Positions 6,978-17,189 are shown, counted from the stretch's first letter. The stretch: DNA of 64,000 bases from RDXT01 sp033765305 (GCA_033765305.1 JANRID010000033.1:1-64000), one strand, 5' to 3'. Numbers and translations: made by a program. The notes: generated from the sequence alone by a model not told the origin.

Positions 6978-9900
6978 ATGTCCGCTGCCGCCCCCGATCA
7001 TGCCGTCCTCGCTTCCCGCATCGCTGCGCTCGAGCATTCCCTCGAACGCGTAGCGGACGGCTACCTTGCCTTCGATGCGCAGATGACCTGCGTATATGCC
7101 AACCAGGGCGGTGCCCGGCTGCTGGGCCTCAGCCCGGAAGCCATTACCGGCATGCCGCTGTGGGCTGCCGTTCCGGATGCTGCAGGCCTCCCGGTGGGCC
7201 GTGTATGCCTCGAAGCGCTGCGGATGCAGCAGCCGGCATCGCTGGAAGCCTACTCCGAACCGCAGCAGCGCTGGTTCAGCTACCGCGCCTATCCCGATGC
7301 CGGCGGCGTATCGGTCTGCATCCACGGCATCGCCCGCTTCAGCGATACGGAAACGGCCCTTAAGCAGAGCGAGCAGCGTCTCCGCACGCTGCTGGAGCGG
7401 CTGCCGGAAGGCATCCTCGTCACAGACCGGCAGTCCCGGCGCTTTGTCTTCGCCAACGAGGCCATCGCGCGCATGCTGGGCTATACCAGCGAAGAACTGA
7501 CCAGCCTCACCCTCGAAGCCATCCACCCTGCACAGGACCTGCCGCAGGTGCTGGCAGGATTCGACCGCGCCGCTGCAGATCCCAGGCATACCGGACGCCA
7601 TATTCCAATGCTCCGCAAGGACGGCAGCATCTTTTTCGCCGATGTGCAGGGGGTACCGGTCGAGCTGGATGGCCGGCCCTGCCTCTGCGGGGTATTCACA
7701 GACCGCACAGCGGAACTGGAGCAGGAGCGCCAGCTGCGCGAGGCCAAAGAAGCCGCCGAACAGCGCGAGCTGATCCTGCTCGAAGCGCAGGAAATTGCCG
7801 AGATCGGCTACTGGGAGCTGGATCTCGTGCATAACCGCCTCTACTGGTCCGATCAGATCTACTCCATCTTCGGGCGGCCCCCGCAGGCCTTCGATGCGAC
7901 GTACGAAGGGTTTTTGGCCTTCGTGCATCCCGAAGACCGGAGCCTGGTGGAAGCGGCCTACAGCCGGCACCTGCGCGAGCAGGCACCCTATGACCTGGTG
8001 CACCGCATCGTGACCGCCGGCCAGCGGGTCCGCTATGTGCGCGAGCGGTGCAAAACGACTTTCAGCGCAGACGGCACGCCCCTGCGCTCGCTGGGCGTGG
8101 TGGCCGATGTGACCCGGATCCGGGAGGCCGAGCAGGCCCGGCTCGAAAGCGAATCGCGCTACCGGATTCTGTTCGAGCATTCGCCGGTAGGGATGTTTGC
8201 TGCCGATGAAACCCAGCAGATCCTATTTGTCAACCAGCAGTTTACCGCCCTGACGGGCTACCGCCTGGAGGATATGCCGGACTCCGAGGCGATCTGGAAG
8301 CGGGCCTATCCGGAGCCCGGCTACCGCGAAGCCCTCCGGGTGCGCTGGGATGCGGCGGTGCGGGAAGCAGTCCGGCGCCGGGCCGGCATCGAGCCCATGG
8401 AGGTGCAGGTCCACTGCAAGGACGGCAGCACGAAGTGGTTCGAGTCGGGGTTTGTGTACACAGGGCAAACCGGCATCGTGACCATTGTGGACATCAGCGC
8501 ACGCAAGCAGGCAGAAGAAGCGCTGCAGGACAAGATCCGCGAACTGGAGACCGCCCGCGCCGAGGTGCTTCGGGTGCATCAGCAGCTGGAGATGACGCTG
8601 GACTGTGCCGTGGATGCCGTCGTGACCATCGACGCAGACAAGGAGATCGTATTCTTCAACCAGTCGGCAGAGGCCATGTTCGGCTTTGAGAAAGACGAGG
8701 TGCTGGGCAGGCCGATGTCCATCCTGCTGCCGGAGCCCATGCGGGCCGGGCACGATGCCTACATCGACATGAATCTCCAGACCGGCCAGGATCATGTAAT
8801 CGGCCACGGGCGCGACTTCGAGCTTACGCACCGGGACGGAACGCGGTTCTGGGGGCATATTGCCCTGTCCAAAATCCAGGTCGACGGGAAGCCCCAGTTC
8901 ACTGCTTTCATCAAAGACATCACGGACCGGCGGCTGGCCGAGATCCGCCTGGCGGAGAACGAGGCCCGTCTGGACCAGATTGCCACCCACAGCCGCAGCA
9001 TCGCATGGGAAGTGGATGCGGAAGGCCGCTATACCTACATCAGCCATGTAGTGGCGGATGTGCTGGGGTACCGGCCCGGGGAAATTGCCGGCCGGCTGCA
9101 TTTCTACGACCTGCATCCGGAAAAAGAGCGGGAAACATTCCGGGAAGAAGCCTTCGCCGTATTCGGGCGGAAGGAGCCCTTCCGCAACCTCGAAAACCAG
9201 GCGCAGACGAAGGATGGCCGCACCGTCTGGCTGCTCACCAACGGCATGCCGCTCCTCGCAGCCGACGGCAGCCTGCTGGGATACCGGGGCAGCGATGTGG
9301 ATATCACCGACCGGAAACAGGCTGAAAATGAAGCTTATCTGCTCCGCCAGGCCATCGCATCCAGCACCGTAGGCATTGTGCTGGCCGACGCGCAGCAGCC
9401 CGATATGCCGCTGGTGTATGTCAACCCCGCCTTTGAAACCCTCACGGGATACACCCCCGAGGAAAGCCTGGGGCGGAATTGCCGCTTTTTGCAGGGCGAT
9501 GACCTGAACCAGCCCGATATCGAACTCCTGCGGAATGCGACCCTACATAAACAAAGCGCCTCGGCCATCCTGCGCAATTACCGCAAGGACGGCACCCTGT
9601 TCTGGAATCACCTGACCATCTCCCCCCTCTTCGACCAGCAGGGCCGCCTGACGCATTACCTCGGCATCCAGAAGGACATCACCGACATCAAATCGGCCGA
9701 AGGAACGCTTCGGCATTACGCAGCTGCCCTCGAAGAGCGCAGCGTGCAGCTCAATACCCTGATCGATACCCTGCCGGATCTGGTATGGCTCAAAAACCCG
9801 GAGGGGGTCTATCTGCGCTGCAATCCGCGCTTCGAGTCGCTCATGGGCGCCGCCGAAGCCGATATCATCGGCAAAAACGACTTCGAGTTCTTCGATCCGG

Positions 9901-12900
9901 AACAGGCCCGCTTCTTCCGCGCACATGACCAGGCCGCCATCGCAGCCGGCAGCCCGCAGACGAACGAAGAGCTGCTGACCTTCGCCGACGGCCACCAGGA
10001 GCTCGTCGAGACGACCAAGACGCCCATGATCGATGCCCAGGGCCGGCTGATCGGCGTGCTGGGCATCGCGCACGACATCACGCGGCGCAAAGCATCCGAA
10101 GAAGCCCTGCGCCGCAGCGAGCTGCAGTTCCGCACACTCTTCGACGAGTCGCCGGTCTCGATCATCGTGCATGACAAAGACACGGGCGAAATCGTGGACG
10201 CCAACCCCGTAGCCTGGCGCTCCTACGGCTGCGGCAGCCTCGCCGAACTGCAGCAGCAGCATTTCTGGCTCGATCCGCCCTATTCCTTTGCCGAGGCGCT
10301 GGCCAACATCCGGCTCGCAGCCCGGCAGGAGCATCTGCGCTTCGAGTGGAAGAGCAGCCGCGCAGACGGCACCCTGTTCTGGGAACAGGTGGACCTGCGC
10401 CTGCTGACCATCAACGGGACCGAGCGCGTGCTGGCCACCTCGATCGATATCACCGCCCGCAAGGAGGCCGAGCTGGCCATGGAAGTATTCAGCCACGACC
10501 TCGGCGAGCGCCTGAAGGAGATGAGCTGCCTCGCCAGCCTGTCCAAGCTGATCGAAACGCCCGGCATCACAGCGTCTCAGGTGCTGCAGGCAGCCGCTGC
10601 CCTGCTGCCGCCCGCATTTCAGTTTGCCTCCGCAGCCAGCGCCTGCATTTGTTTCGATGGCCACCGCTACGAGTCCGATCCGTATGCCCCGTCCGCGACC
10701 GTACTCCAAACCGAGCTGTCGGTCGGGGGCAAGTTCCGCGGATCGGTGGAGGTGAACTACGACCGCCCCCTGCCTTTTCTCCCCGAAGAGGAAAACCTCC
10801 TCCAGATGGTCAAGCGCAGCCTGGAGCTGTTTTTCGAGCGGGAAACGGCCAGTGCCGCGCTTCGCGACAGCGAGGAGCGCCTGCGCCTGGCCATCGCCGC
10901 CGCAGACCAGGGCCTTTACGACCTCGACCTGCGGACCGGCGAGACAATCGTAAGCCCGGAATACGCCCGTATGCTGGGCTACGACCCGGAGCAGTTCCGC
11001 GAAACCCATGCCGCCTGGCTGCAGCGCCTGCATCCGGATGACCGGCCCGGCGTGGAGCAGGCCTATCAGAACTACATCGCAGGCCGGATTCCTGAGTACC
11101 GGGTGGAATTCCGTCAGCAGGCAGCAGATGGCACATGGATCTGGGTGCTGTCCCTGGGCAGAATCCAGGCCCGGGACACCGCCGGGCACCCGGTCCGGAT
11201 GCTGGGCACCCAAACCGATATCACCGCCCGCAAGCTGGCCGAAGAAGCGCTGCGGGAGAGCGAGCAAAAGTACCGTGCGCTCTTCGAACTCTCGCCGGTC
11301 GGTATGGTGGCGATAGACCGGCACGGAGCGCCGGTCCTGGCCAACCGCCAGTTCGAGCAGCTGACCGGGTATACGCTTCAGGACGTTCCACAGGCCGAGG
11401 CGTGGTGGGAGGCAGCCTATCCGGAGGCATCCTACCGCTCGCATGTGCGCACGCGCTGGGAGGCCGCGCTCCGGCAGCCAGCGGAATCTCTGGCCGCATC
11501 TGCCCCAATGGAAGTGCTCATCCGGCAGAAAAATGGAGAGTTCCGCTATGTCGAAATCGGCTTCATGCCCACCGGAACCCTCGATACCGCGACCTTCACC
11601 GATGTGCACGAGCGGAAACTCGCCGAGGTGGCCCTGCGCGAAAGCGAAGCGAAATACCGGGATCTGATCGAGCATTCGCCTGTGGCAATGGCCGTGGTGG
11701 ACAGCAGCCTCCACCAGATGGTGCTGGTCAACCGCAAGCTCACGGAGCTCACCGGCTACACCCTGGAGGATATTCCCACCGTAGAACGGTTTGTCAGGCA
11801 GGCCTACCCGGACGGACAGGACCAGATTCGCCAGTTCGGACTCCGGGACCGGGTGCTTCACAGCATCCTGAGCAGCGGCGAGATTCAGGGCGTGCCGCCG
11901 GTATCGGCCCGGATCCAGTGCAAGGACGGCAGTTACCGGCATGTGGAAGCCTCCTTTGTGGCGGCCGGGCAGTACGTCATCGCAGCACTGGTGGATCTCA
12001 CGGAGCGGACCCTGGCTGAAGAGGCGCTGCGCGCCGAGCGGGATCTGTTTTCGGCCGGCCCGGTGTTTACCATTATCTGGGATCCCGCCGACCAGTGGCC
12101 GGTGGAATACGTATCGGGCAACGTGGCGCAGGTGCTGGGCTACAGCCCGCAGGATATGCGGAGCCCGGACTTCCGCTACGCATCGCTGATCCATCCGGAA
12201 GATGTGGAGCGGATCTCTGCCGAGGTATCCTACAACTTTGCGAACGGGATCGATGTCTTCGAGCAATCCTACCGGCTCCGGCTCAAGAACGGCACGTACC
12301 GCTGGTTTTACGACTTCACCAAGCTGATCCGGAACGGGGCAGGCGAAGTCAGCAAAATCCGGGGCTATCTGTTCGACCAGACCAGCCTGAAGGAGCTCGA
12401 AACCGCCCTGAAGGAAGAGCGCCAGCGGCTCGACTACATCATCACCGGCACCAATGCCGGCACCTGGGAGTGGAATGTGCAGACAGGCGAGACGGTGTAT
12501 AACCCGCGCTGGGCCCAGATGCTGGGCTACACCCTGGAGATGCTGGCGCCGCTTTCCATCGATACATGGAAACACCTCACCCACCCGGAGGACCTGGAGC
12601 GGTGCATGGGCCTGCTTGCGCAGCATTTCGAAGGCAAGCGGGATTATTACGAAGCCGAACTTCGGATGCGCCACCGGGACGGGCGCTGGATCTGGGTGCA
12701 GGACCGCGGAAAGGTATCGGTCTGGGGCAAAGACGGCAAGCCGCTGCTGATGTCCGGCACCCACCTGGATATTACGCTGCGCAAGCAGGCTGAAGAAGCC
12801 CTGCAGGAAAGCGAAGCGCGCTACCGCGGCCTGCTCGAAGAAGCCCCGGTCGGAATCGCCGTGCAGCAGCAGGGCCGTATCGTGTACTGCAATCCTGCGG

Positions 12901-13850
12901 GCCTGCGCCTGATGGCAGCCGATTCCGATGCCGAGCTCATCGGAAAACCCGTCTCCGAGGTCATCCATCCGGAGGACCTGCCCTTCGCGGTGCAACTCCA
13001 GCGGCGTCTTATGGCCGGCGAAACCAGCATTTTCCCGGTGGAGGTCCGGTTTGTGCGCGCAGACGGCAGCATCACCGATGTGGACCTGACCGCTTCGCTG
13101 ATCACGTACCGCCAGGCGCCTGCGATTCAGATCATTGCAACCGATATCACCGAGCGGAAACAGCATCTGCAGGCCATCGAGGCGCAGAACAAAATCCTCA
13201 AGGATATCGCCTGGACCCAGTCGCATGTGGTCCGGGCTCCGCTGGCCCGCCTGATGGGCCTGGTCGGGCTGCTGGAAGAGCACAATTTTTCCGGCTTCTC
13301 GGAAGCGGACATGCTGCGCTATATCACGGCCTCGGCCAACGAACTCGATCAGATCATCCGCAATATTTCCGAAAAGGCCTACACCGTCGGCGCACTCGAA
13401 TATGAAGCCGGCCAGCACAAGCGGCATCAGATGCCCCAGATCCAGCCGAAGCACATCGAGCTGCTCATCATCGACGACGATCCCCTGATCCAGAAGCTGC
13501 ACCGGGTAATGGCTGTCAAGAACGGGCTTCACGAGTCGCCGCAGACGTTCTCCAGCGGCCAGGAAGCCCTGGACTTCATCCGCAGCCGCAACGAGCCCGA
13601 CACCCTGCACCTGCTGCTGCTCGATATCAACATGCCCGGCATGAATGGCTGGGAAGTGCTCGAAGCCTTGCGCCAGGAGGAGCCCGCCTGCATGATCGCA
13701 GTTGTCATGCTTACCTCGTCCGTGGATATTTCCGACCGCATCAGGGCCCAGCGCTACCCGCAGGTGATCGAATACCTTACCAAGCCGATCAACAAGCAGA
13801 CCGTCGCCGATCTGAAACAGCATCCAAGACTGAGGCAGTACTGGCCCTGA
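6978..13850 (+). CDS. Giant multi-PAS/LOV signalling protein with DHp-like and receiver domains
   Basis: A 2290-residue, apparently cytoplasmic protein with no membrane segment seen. I count about 15 PAS domains of roughly 115-130 residues, most ending in a D-I/V-T-x-R-K signature and linked by S-E-x-R/K-Y helices. The seventh (about 790-905) is a full LOV domain: GRNCRFLQG with photoactive Cys835, plus Asn834, Gln839, Asn867, Asn877 and Gln898 of the flavin pocket. A GAF-like region lies at about 1175-1290. Near 2083 QSHVVRAPLARL resembles a histidine-kinase DHp box, but no HATPase (N, G1, G2) motifs follow. Residues 2160-2285 form a receiver domain with Asp2166-2168, phospho-acceptor Asp2216 and Lys2269. 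It probably integrates light and redox/ligand cues and must rely on another kinase. Confidence 0.93.
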   Translation: MSAAAPDHAVLASRIAALEHSLERVADGYLAFDAQMTCVYANQGGARLLGLSPEAITGMPLWAAVPDAAGLPVGRVCLEALRMQQPASLEAYSEPQQRWFSYRAYPDAGGVSVCIHGIARFSDTETALKQSEQRLRTLLERLPEGILVTDRQSRRFVFANEAIARMLGYTSEELTSLTLEAIHPAQDLPQVLAGFDRAAADPRHTGRHIPMLRKDGSIFFADVQGVPVELDGRPCLCGVFTDRTAELEQERQLREAKEAAEQRELILLEAQEIAEIGYWELDLVHNRLYWSDQIYSIFGRPPQAFDATYEGFLAFVHPEDRSLVEAAYSRHLREQAPYDLVHRIVTAGQRVRYVRERCKTTFSADGTPLRSLGVVADVTRIREAEQARLESESRYRILFEHSPVGMFAADETQQILFVNQQFTALTGYRLEDMPDSEAIWKRAYPEPGYREALRVRWDAAVREAVRRRAGIEPMEVQVHCKDGSTKWFESGFVYTGQTGIVTIVDISARKQAEEALQDKIRELETARAEVLRVHQQLEMTLDCAVDAVVTIDADKEIVFFNQSAEAMFGFEKDEVLGRPMSILLPEPMRAGHDAYIDMNLQTGQDHVIGHGRDFELTHRDGTRFWGHIALSKIQVDGKPQFTAFIKDITDRRLAEIRLAENEARLDQIATHSRSIAWEVDAEGRYTYISHVVADVLGYRPGEIAGRLHFYDLHPEKERETFREEAFAVFGRKEPFRNLENQAQTKDGRTVWLLTNGMPLLAADGSLLGYRGSDVDITDRKQAENEAYLLRQAIASSTVGIVLADAQQPDMPLVYVNPAFETLTGYTPEESLGRNCRFLQGDDLNQPDIELLRNATLHKQSASAILRNYRKDGTLFWNHLTISPLFDQQGRLTHYLGIQKDITDIKSAEGTLRHYAAALEERSVQLNTLIDTLPDLVWLKNPEGVYLRCNPRFESLMGAAEADIIGKNDFEFFDPEQARFFRAHDQAAIAAGSPQTNEELLTFADGHQELVETTKTPMIDAQGRLIGVLGIAHDITRRKASEEALRRSELQFRTLFDESPVSIIVHDKDTGEIVDANPVAWRSYGCGSLAELQQQHFWLDPPYSFAEALANIRLAARQEHLRFEWKSSRADGTLFWEQVDLRLLTINGTERVLATSIDITARKEAELAMEVFSHDLGERLKEMSCLASLSKLIETPGITASQVLQAAAALLPPAFQFASAASACICFDGHRYESDPYAPSATVLQTELSVGGKFRGSVEVNYDRPLPFLPEEENLLQMVKRSLELFFERETASAALRDSEERLRLAIAAADQGLYDLDLRTGETIVSPEYARMLGYDPEQFRETHAAWLQRLHPDDRPGVEQAYQNYIAGRIPEYRVEFRQQAADGTWIWVLSLGRIQARDTAGHPVRMLGTQTDITARKLAEEALRESEQKYRALFELSPVGMVAIDRHGAPVLANRQFEQLTGYTLQDVPQAEAWWEAAYPEASYRSHVRTRWEAALRQPAESLAASAPMEVLIRQKNGEFRYVEIGFMPTGTLDTATFTDVHERKLAEVALRESEAKYRDLIEHSPVAMAVVDSSLHQMVLVNRKLTELTGYTLEDIPTVERFVRQAYPDGQDQIRQFGLRDRVLHSILSSGEIQGVPPVSARIQCKDGSYRHVEASFVAAGQYVIAALVDLTERTLAEEALRAERDLFSAGPVFTIIWDPADQWPVEYVSGNVAQVLGYSPQDMRSPDFRYASLIHPEDVERISAEVSYNFANGIDVFEQSYRLRLKNGTYRWFYDFTKLIRNGAGEVSKIRGYLFDQTSLKELETALKEERQRLDYIITGTNAGTWEWNVQTGETVYNPRWAQMLGYTLEMLAPLSIDTWKHLTHPEDLERCMGLLAQHFEGKRDYYEAELRMRHRDGRWIWVQDRGKVSVWGKDGKPLLMSGTHLDITLRKQAEEALQESEARYRGLLEEAPVGIAVQQQGRIVYCNPAGLRLMAADSDAELIGKPVSEVIHPEDLPFAVQLQRRLMAGETSIFPVEVRFVRADGSITDVDLTASLITYRQAPAIQIIATDITERKQHLQAIEAQNKILKDIAWTQSHVVRAPLARLMGLVGLLEEHNFSGFSEADMLRYITASANELDQIIRNISEKAYTVGALEYEAGQHKRHQMPQIQPKHIELLIIDDDPLIQKLHRVMAVKNGLHESPQTFSSGQEALDFIRSRNEPDTLHLLLLDINMPGMNGWEVLEALRQEEPACMIAVVMLTSSVDISDRIRAQRYPQVIEYLTKPINKQTVADLKQHPRLRQYWP

Positions 13851-13861
13851 TCAGGCACGGG

Positions 13862-15217
13862 CTACAGCGTGCGCCCGCGGACGAAGGCCAGCAAGGCGGC
13901 CACGTAGGCCTTCGCCACCGCTTCGAGGCGCGCCGGCGCCTGCATGCCCGCTACCGTCAGCTCCTGGCGGCTGAGCGCGGCGAATTCGCTTTCGGCGTCC
14001 TGGCACAGGCTTTCGCCGTACACCATGGGGCCCCGCACCAGCCGGCAGAGCGTCAGGTTCCGGCTGTACACCCCCGGCAGCCCTGCGAAGGCGCTGTACT
14101 GGTTCAGGTAGGGCAGCGGATTGACCGCCGCCACCGGCGGGACGCCGGTCAGCGTGTCCGAGCTGCGCACAAACGCATCCGACAGCGCCAGCGAGGCCGG
14201 CAGGTCCTGGGTCAGCAGCAGGCGCAGCAGCGCCAGCCGCTCCTCCGGGCTGCCGAGCTCGCCCGGCATGAACGCGCCCGGCACGAAGGCCATGCAGTAG
14301 TTCTCCGGCGCAGGCTGCACATATCCGCCCTGAGCCTTGCGCCAGTTGGGCTCATGCACATTGTAGTGGATAATGAGGGTCAGATGGGGCCGGAAGGCGT
14401 TGATCTGCGCTGCGCGCGTGCGCAGGTCCAGGGGATTGTAGAGCTTGAAAAACAGGTCGGCGTCCGGGGCCTGTTTCCAGGCCGCTGCGCGGTCGGCGCT
14501 CATGCGGCCTGCCCGGACCTCCGACTGGAGATACGGGCCGAGCTGCTGCTGTTTCCACTGCGCGAACGTCGTGCCCAGGGCGCTGAGGCCGGGCTGGCTG
14601 CGGGTCATGAAGACCTCCGCGCCCATCGCCTCCAGCTGCTGCCGGATAAGGTGGGCGGTGGCCAGCGTCAGGTGCGCCTCGTAGAAGCCGACCGCCTGCC
14701 CGCCTGTGCGGGCGGAGGGCTGCATGCGGACCGCCTTGCCCTCGATGACGGCTTCCGCCAGGCTGCCGGCGCTGTGGCCGGGGTCCAGCGCCACGCGCAG
14801 GCCCTTGAGCGGCAGCAGCGTGTCCTGGCCGTAGCGGAAGGGCTCGCGCATGGGCGGCAGCGCCGCGAGTTCTTCGGCGGTCCATTTCCGCAGGCCTTTG
14901 CGGCGGAGCAATGCCAGCATCGCCGTATCCGGCAGCGCTGCGAAGGCATCGGCGAAGGCCGCATATTCCTCCGGATAGATCTTCACCTCGGCGGTGCCAG
15001 CGCGGCGGGCCGCCTCGCTGGCGAAGAGGGCGATTCCGCTGCTGTCGGCCAGGGCATGGCGGGCCAGCGCCGGATCTTTGTACAGCAGCGCGGCAGGCAC
15101 AGCCGGCAGGCTGTAGGGGCGGCGGGAGGAGGGGGGCGGCGCCTCCTGCGGCGCCTGCGCGCAGGCCTGCAGGAGCAGCAGCGCCAGCAGAACGGTAAGG
15201 CAGATACGCAGGCTCAT
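13862..15217 (-). CDS. N-acetylmuramoyl-L-alanine amidase-family lipoprotein
   Basis: A 451-residue protein with a lipoprotein signal (lipobox LLQAC, Cys19). The Amidase_3 zinc fold is recognisable from the strand LRVALDPGHSAGS carrying the first zinc His, the VGFYEAHLTLATAHLI segment with the Glu ligand, GAEVFMTRSQPG, and LTLIIHYNVHEP with the second His. The catalytic Glu near the C-terminal end of this family cannot be assigned with certainty. A large insertion lies between the Glu and the second His. The expected role is cleavage of the amide between muramic acid and the stem peptide in the periplasm. Its ATG overlaps the stop of the AhpD-like gene by four bases, so they are co-transcribed. 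Confidence 0.82.
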   Translation of the reverse strand: MSLRICLTVLLALLLLQACAQAPQEAPPPSSRRPYSLPAVPAALLYKDPALARHALADSSGIALFASEAARRAGTAEVKIYPEEYAAFADAFAALPDTAMLALLRRKGLRKWTAEELAALPPMREPFRYGQDTLLPLKGLRVALDPGHSAGSLAEAVIEGKAVRMQPSARTGGQAVGFYEAHLTLATAHLIRQQLEAMGAEVFMTRSQPGLSALGTTFAQWKQQQLGPYLQSEVRAGRMSADRAAAWKQAPDADLFFKLYNPLDLRTRAAQINAFRPHLTLIIHYNVHEPNWRKAQGGYVQPAPENYCMAFVPGAFMPGELGSPEERLALLRLLLTQDLPASLALSDAFVRSSDTLTGVPPVAAVNPLPYLNQYSAFAGLPGVYSRNLTLCRLVRGPMVYGESLCQDAESEFAALSRQELTVAGMQAPARLEAVAKAYVAALLAFVRGRTL

Positions 15218-15570
15218 GCTTCGCCGGCAGCGGGGTTCAGCAGTTCGTCCATAAACTCGAAGGCCCGCCGCAGGTGCGGGATCACAATGGTGCCGCCTAC
15301 CAGCAGCGAGATCTCATACACTTCGATCAGCTCGCGCTCGGTGGCGCCGGCTTCGATGGCCGACTGGATGTGGTAGCGGATGCAGTCGTCGCAGCGCAGC
15401 ACCATCGAAGCGGAAAGGCCCATCAGCTCCTTGGTTTTGGCGTCGAGGGCCCCGGCCTCGTAGGTGTTGGTGTCGAGGTTGTAGATTCGCTTGATGATCC
15501 GCGAGTCGGCACCGAGGATGCGCTCGTTCATGCGGGCGCGGTATTCGTTGAAGGCTTGCACGTGAGACAT
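15214..15570 (-). CDS. Carboxymuconolactone decarboxylase/AhpD-like protein
   Basis: A 118-residue all-helical protein of the CMD family. The pattern K-T-K-E-L followed by LRCDDCIRYHIQSAIEAGAT contains the CxxC redox pair and downstream His typical of AhpD-like members, which reduce peroxides through a thiol relay. The start is uncertain between 15582 and 15570; the second gives the usual N terminus MSHVQAFNEYRARM. The gene overlaps the downstream amidase gene by four bases. A plausible -7 box TATCTTCG lies at 15592-15599. The partner peroxidase is not in this window. Confidence 0.88.
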   Translation of the reverse strand: MSHVQAFNEYRARMNERILGADSRIIKRIYNLDTNTYEAGALDAKTKELMGLSASMVLRCDDCIRYHIQSAIEAGATERELIEVYEISLLVGGTIVIPHLRRAFEFMDELLNPAAGEA

Positions 15571-15591
15571 AGGAAGCAGCATAAGGTGGGG

Positions 15592-15599
15592 CGAAGATA
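15592..15599 (-). promoter_or_regulatory. -7 element (TATCTTCG) before AhpD-like/amidase operon
   Basis: On the minus strand TATCTTCG, one mismatch from TAnnTTTG, lies 21 nt upstream of the ATG at 15570. No -33 box is clear. Confidence 0.4.
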
Positions 15600-15749
15600 C
15601 GATGCAGGGGGGCAGGAATCACGCAGGCAGCCGCTTCCGTTTCCATTGTTCTTCATCCGGCACCTCCTTGCACAGATACCCAAAACATGCACGGACGCAG
15701 TCCCGATGGGTCAAGTACGGCAGAAACGGCATGTACCGGACACGCTCCA

Positions 15750-17156
15750 TCACCGGAGCCCGTTTTTTCGGGTGTAAAAATCGATATGCTCATAAATGGT
15801 GGCGGCAAACCGCGTGACTACGCCTGCAATTTCCGCTGTGGAAAGCGGCTGATGAAACAAGCGTTCAAATACCAGGGTTTTGGTGCCTTTCATCCCCGGC
15901 TCGGCAAATTCGTCTACCCATACCTTGTACTTGGTGGTTTCAAACGCGATCTCGATCTGGTAGTTGCAGCCGAAAGTGTTGAGACCGCCTTTGATAAAGG
16001 TCCCATACATCGCCTGAATCGTAACAGGCGCATTATAAAGATCGAAATGGCCATCGGGATTCGACAGTATGGCATCCACCTGGGCGGCAACTTCATCCGG
16101 TGTCTCGCTGACAAACTCGACAACCCGGGATCCTTTTGGAATCCGAATGGAATGCCTCGTGCCAGTAAAAAATGGATTGAATTTTTGAATGCCCGCCACG
16201 GCTTCCCGGATCAGCGCTGCCAGCCAGCTCCGGTAGCTGTTCATAAACACCTCCTGGCTGAATACCGCCCGGATTTCCTGATCCGGATCGATGGCTGCCA
16301 GCTCTTTCTGGAGCAATGCAATGCGCTTGTCGATATCCTCGGCTTCCTCTACGCTTTCTCCGCGGGCGGCTTTGAGGGCCAGGCCCAGGCTCCAGGCCAG
16401 CTGGCCTGCGATATACGCCACAAATGCCGGGAGGTCGCCTGCATCGGCCCGGTTGAGGGCAGCGAGGTATGATTTTTTATCGGCAGACTTGATGACTACC
16501 GGCGGAAAATGATGCCTGAGCAGCACATAGTTCATCAGCAAGCGGGCTACGCGCCCATTGCCGTCGTCGAACGGGTGAATCCGCACAAACCGGTAGTGCA
16601 GCAAGGCGGCCAGCGCCGCCGGATGCAAACTCCCGGCCTGTTCTTCCTGGTTGTACCACGCCACGAGCTCCCCCATCTCGATCGGCGTATCCGTGACCGA
16701 GGCGTACTCGAAAATTTCTCCGTTGGCCAGGCGCACGGAGTTGGGCTGCTGCTTGTACGCGCCGATCGCAATCAGCCGCCGGGTTGCTTGTCCGTCCGGC
16801 GTAATGGCATCCTTCCAGAACGGACGCACCAGAATGATCTTGTTCAGCTCCTTGATGCTGGCCTCTGTCAGCGGGCGGGCGGCATCTGCCGCCCAGTCCT
16901 GAATCAGCTGCAGAGCCACATCGTGGGCCTTCATCTCTTCGTATTCGCGGAGGGTATGCCCGCCCTGGGTCTGATCGAAGATGAGCAGCAGTTCGGTTTC
17001 TCCATAGGTCAGGGTATTTCCCTCCAGGTGATTGGAGTTGAAGTTGAATTCCAGCCGGAATTTTTTGTCCAGCTGCCGCTGCCGCTCCGGCTCCATCGGC
17101 AGGAGCGCCTGGAGCTCGGTTTTCAGGGTATCTATCTGTGCAAAAAGGGTATTCAT
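15750..17156 (-). CDS. Fic-domain protein (probable AMP-transferase), second of a tandem pair
   Basis: A 468-residue Fic protein. The active-site loop HPFDDGNGRVARLL begins at His194 and keeps the catalytic His and the anion-binding GNGR. The N-terminal inhibitory motif S41-x-x-x-E45-G46-N47 is present, so this is a class II (N-terminally auto-inhibited) enzyme: Glu45 would block ATP gamma-phosphate binding until relieved. Residues about 240-468 form a C-terminal region of unknown fold shared in outline with the neighbouring Fic protein. Fic enzymes typically transfer AMP to a hydroxyl side chain of a target protein; the target is unknown. It lies 33 nt downstream of the other fic gene. Confidence 0.92.
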   Translation of the reverse strand: MNTLFAQIDTLKTELQALLPMEPERQRQLDKKFRLEFNFNSNHLEGNTLTYGETELLLIFDQTQGGHTLREYEEMKAHDVALQLIQDWAADAARPLTEASIKELNKIILVRPFWKDAITPDGQATRRLIAIGAYKQQPNSVRLANGEIFEYASVTDTPIEMGELVAWYNQEEQAGSLHPAALAALLHYRFVRIHPFDDGNGRVARLLMNYVLLRHHFPPVVIKSADKKSYLAALNRADAGDLPAFVAYIAGQLAWSLGLALKAARGESVEEAEDIDKRIALLQKELAAIDPDQEIRAVFSQEVFMNSYRSWLAALIREAVAGIQKFNPFFTGTRHSIRIPKGSRVVEFVSETPDEVAAQVDAILSNPDGHFDLYNAPVTIQAMYGTFIKGGLNTFGCNYQIEIAFETTKYKVWVDEFAEPGMKGTKTLVFERLFHQPLSTAEIAGVVTRFAATIYEHIDFYTRKNGLR

Positions 17157-17189
17157 CCGGAGAAGGTTGAGGATGGATGGCGTTGGCGG

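Noticed and set aside
9543..13823. 1426-codon open frame on the minus strand
   Set aside because: It is antisense to the PAS/LOV gene; the sense strand has clear domain motifs, and high GC with skewed third positions produces such long antisense frames.
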